Origin: Cytophagia bacterium | GTDB taxonomy: Bacteria; Bacteroidota; Bacteroidia; UBA7662 | DNA length: 40,800 bases | Reading direction: 5' to 3' | NCBI GenBank assembly: GCA_009926405.1 | Contig: RFOZ01000003.1 | Location: 1 to 40,800 of the forward strand | In this document: in pieces, positions 38,952 to 40,800 of the stretch | Layout of the letters: every line of letters starts with the position of its first letter | Position numbering within the stretch: the stretch's first letter is position 1 | The notes under the pieces: model-generated | Told to the model about the DNA's origin: nothing | The model's input: only the letters and a program-made list of their open reading frames with translations | The model's database searches: none | Program-made: the position numbers and the translations under genes

Positions 38952-40800
38952 GAATCAATCCATTCCATTGGACCTGCCTACGGAGTCTTTTTTGGATTTT
39001 CCTGCTATCGACCGCCGCCACAGCCCAGGTCCGTCGGCATACCATCAGCGGTTATGTCAAAGATTCCCATACCGGTGAAATGCTGGTGGGCGCCAGTCTC
39101 TGGTTGCCAGAAATCCAAAGCGGTACCTCCACCAATGCCTACGGATTTTATTCCATCACCCTCACCCAGGGTTCCTACAACCTCCAGGTTAGTTATGTGG
39201 GTTTCCAGACCAAAACATTGCATGTGGACCTTGATAGCAGCCGAAGTTTGAATTTTGAATTACTGCCTCTCAACGATTTGCAGGAAATACAGGTGATGGA
39301 TGATCGAATAAGCCGTCAGGCCAGGGAGGTTCAGATGAGCAAAATTGAACTGACCCCCCAACAAATTCAGCAAATCCCCATGTTGTTTGGAGAAAAGGAT
39401 TTGCTCAAAACCTTTCAATTAATGCCGGGCGTCCAAAAAGGCAACGAAGGCAGTTCGGGTATTTATGTGCGGGGTGGCGGTCCGGATCAAAACCTCATTC
39501 TATTGGACGAAGCGACGGTGTACAATGCCTCGCATTTGTTCGGTTTTTTTTCGGTCTTTAACGGAAATGCCATCAAAAATGCGAGCCTGACGAAGGGAGG
39601 ATTTCCCGCCCGCTACGGTGGTAGGCTTTCCAGTGTTCTCGACATTACCATGAAGGACGGCAACAGCAGGGACTGGTGTACCGAAGGCAGTGTGGGGAAT
39701 ATTTCTGCAAATTTCACCGTGGAAGGTCCCCTCGACAAAGACAAGGCCTCCATGATTATCTCGGGGCGTCGCACCTATTTTGATTTATTGACGGCACCCC
39801 TGCTTCTAAGCGGAGGGGAGGGTCTGGGGGGCTATTATTTTCAGGACCTCAACGCCAAATTCAATTACCAATTGGATGACCGTAATCGCCTCTACTTGAG
39901 CGGTTACCTTGGCCAGGATAAATTTTACGCGACGACCTTTGGCTCCAGCCCCCTCGAAAGAACCACCGCCTCCCTAGGATGGGGCAACAAAACGGGAACC
40001 CTGCGCTGGAATCATCAAGCGAACAGCCGAACCTTTGTAAACAGCAGTCTTATCCTAAGCGATTATACGTTTCTGGTGCAACTGAAATCCAACGAAGGCA
40101 ACGAGGTTTTTGATCTCCGCTACAATTCAACCATCCGGGATATCGGCGTCAAGGTGGACTTGGATTGGCTTCCTGTTCCGGAACACAAAATAAAAGCAGG
40201 CTTCCAATCCATTCGCCACACCTTTATTCCAACCGCCTTTGTACTCAAGAATTCTTTGGCACCGGATTTCAATTTTGATAGAGTGGCCCGTGAATATTCC
40301 CTTGAAAGCGGACTTTATGTTGAAGATGAATGGAGGTTGAGCGATCGATGGCTGCTGCACCCCGGTCTGCGCGTTTCCACCTTTACGGCCGGAACCAAAA
40401 CCTACGCCCGTCCCGAACCACGGATAGCCGCCCGTTATCTTTTGGGAGAGAATCAATCGATCAAGGCTGCCTATACCGAAATGAACCAGTACCTGCACTT
40501 GCTTTCCAATTCGGGTACCGGCCTTCCGACGGACCTGTGGGTACCGGCCAACGAAAAAGTAGGCCCTCAATTTTCAAGACAAATTGCCTTGGGCTATTCC
40601 CTGGACCTGCCCCAAAAATCCTGGAGTCTATCCACCGAAGCTTATTTTAAAAAGACCAACGGTAACATTGCTTACCGACCCGGGGCTAGTTTTTTGTTGG
40701 TTGATTTCGAAGAAATTTTTGACGAAAGCGGAATTCCCAAAATTCAATGGGAACAGCAAGTCATCAGTGGATTCATGGAATCGGTTGGATTGGAAATTCT
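38948..40800 (+). CDS. TonB-dependent receptor with carboxypeptidase-regulatory domain, 3'-truncated by window
   Basis: An open frame from the ATG at 38948 to the window's end, so only about the first 617 residues are seen. Signal peptide LFWIFLLSTAATAQ (15-28, cleavage after TAQ). A carboxypeptidase-regulatory-like domain follows (ISGYVKDSHTGEMLVGASLW ... TNAYGFYSITLTQGSYNLQVSYVGFQ), then the plug: LLKTFQLMPGVQKGNEGSSG, IYVRGGGPDQNLILLDEATV, YNASHLFGFFSVFN, LTKGGFPARYGGRLSSVLDI. Barrel strands come after. The YVRGG and RYGGRLSSVLD motifs mark a large Bacteroidota receptor group distinct from the one at 35.1 kb. The start overlaps the kynureninase stop (ATGA), so the two would be co-translated; the reason is unclear. 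Ligand unknown. Confidence 0.93.
   Translation, partial: MRINPFHWTCLRSLFWIFLLSTAATAQVRRHTISGYVKDSHTGEMLVGASLWLPEIQSGTSTNAYGFYSITLTQGSYNLQVSYVGFQTKTLHVDLDSSRSLNFELLPLNDLQEIQVMDDRISRQAREVQMSKIELTPQQIQQIPMLFGEKDLLKTFQLMPGVQKGNEGSSGIYVRGGGPDQNLILLDEATVYNASHLFGFFSVFNGNAIKNASLTKGGFPARYGGRLSSVLDITMKDGNSRDWCTEGSVGNISANFTVEGPLDKDKASMIISGRRTYFDLLTAPLLLSGGEGLGGYYFQDLNAKFNYQLDDRNRLYLSGYLGQDKFYATTFGSSPLERTTASLGWGNKTGTLRWNHQANSRTFVNSSLILSDYTFLVQLKSNEGNEVFDLRYNSTIRDIGVKVDLDWLPVPEHKIKAGFQSIRHTFIPTAFVLKNSLAPDFNFDRVAREYSLESGLYVEDEWRLSDRWLLHPGLRVSTFTAGTKTYARPEPRIAARYLLGENQSIKAAYTEMNQYLHLLSNSGTGLPTDLWVPANEKVGPQFSRQIALGYSLDLPQKSWSLSTEAYFKKTNGNIAYRPGASFLLVDFEEIFDESGIPKIQWEQQVISGFMESVGLEI

Noticed and set aside
1..40800. 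tRNA, rRNA, CRISPR, insertion sequence or phage genes
   Set aside because: Every gap is too short or lacks the needed structure, and no transposase, integrase or Cas motif appears in any frame I read; mild structures might be missed without a search tool.

Overview
The window looks like a piece of a Bacteroidota chromosome of roughly even GC content, probably from the Saprospiria/Chitinophagia/Cytophagia side of the phylum. The evidence is a SprE/PorW-type T9SS protein, two SusC-like or outer-membrane beta-barrel receptors with carboxypeptidase-regulatory N-termini, a short F1 epsilon subunit, an F0 subunit a with a signal peptide and a His-rich N-terminal extension, a crtI/crtB/crtD/cruF-type carotenoid cluster, and promoter-like TAnnTTTG boxes. 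Species cannot be fixed from sequence reading alone. Coding density is very high: no gene-free stretch exceeds about 135 bases. I saw no tRNA, rRNA, CRISPR array, insertion sequence or prophage.

Layout. 1-2.4 kb: the 3' part of a 3-hydroxyacyl-CoA dehydrogenase gene (+) converging on pruA (-). 2.5-3.6 kb: a small MmcQ/YjbR gene coupled to a family-2 glycosyltransferase (+). 3.5-13.2 kb: a minus-strand run with overlapping or abutting genes, read as DUF2911 protein, PIG-L/LmbE deacetylase, 48-residue membrane peptide, Na+/solute symporter, topoisomerase IV subunit A, and a polytopic glycosyltransferase-like membrane protein. 13.2-14.0 kb: an enoyl-CoA hydratase (+). 14.0-19.9 kb: a minus-strand carotenoid cluster read as ECF sigma factor, crtI, crtB, an unknown 179-residue protein, crtD-like desaturase and cruF-like protein. 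20.0-28.3 kb: a minus-strand run read as catalytically headless M23-type membrane protein, bactofilin, AtpI-like protein, a 126-residue membrane protein, atpB-E-F-H-A-G, tsaE and alanine dehydrogenase. 28.3-33.3 kb: porW/sprE-like gene and a class A PBP (+). 33.3-35.0 kb: atpC and atpD (-). 35.1-40.8 kb (+): an outer-membrane receptor, a kynureninase gene broken by a frameshift, and a second TonB-dependent receptor that runs off the window.

How the genes fit together. The F-type ATP synthase is complete but split: atpD-atpC lies about 5 kb upstream, in transcription order, of the bactofilin-atpI-atpB...G block, and the intervening porW and PBP1A genes are on the other strand. The envelope theme (bactofilin, M23-like anchor, PBP1A, PorW) sits inside the ATP synthase locus. 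The carotenoid genes make phytoene (CrtB), desaturate it (CrtI) and probably add 1'-hydroxyl and 3',4'-desaturation (CruF and CrtD); no cyclase or ring hydroxylase lies in the window. An ECF sigma gene without an adjacent anti-sigma gene heads this cluster, behind a good Bacteroidota promoter overlaid by four copies of a TTTGTTnAAC-like motif.

Points that most deserve a second look are the kynureninase frameshift in a non-homopolymer context, the motif cluster upstream of the sigma gene, the M23-family protein that has lost its peptidase domain next to bactofilin, the tiny membrane peptide coupled to the symporter, and three convergent gene pairs whose stop codons abut or overlap in palindromes (TGATCA, CTAG, CTAG).
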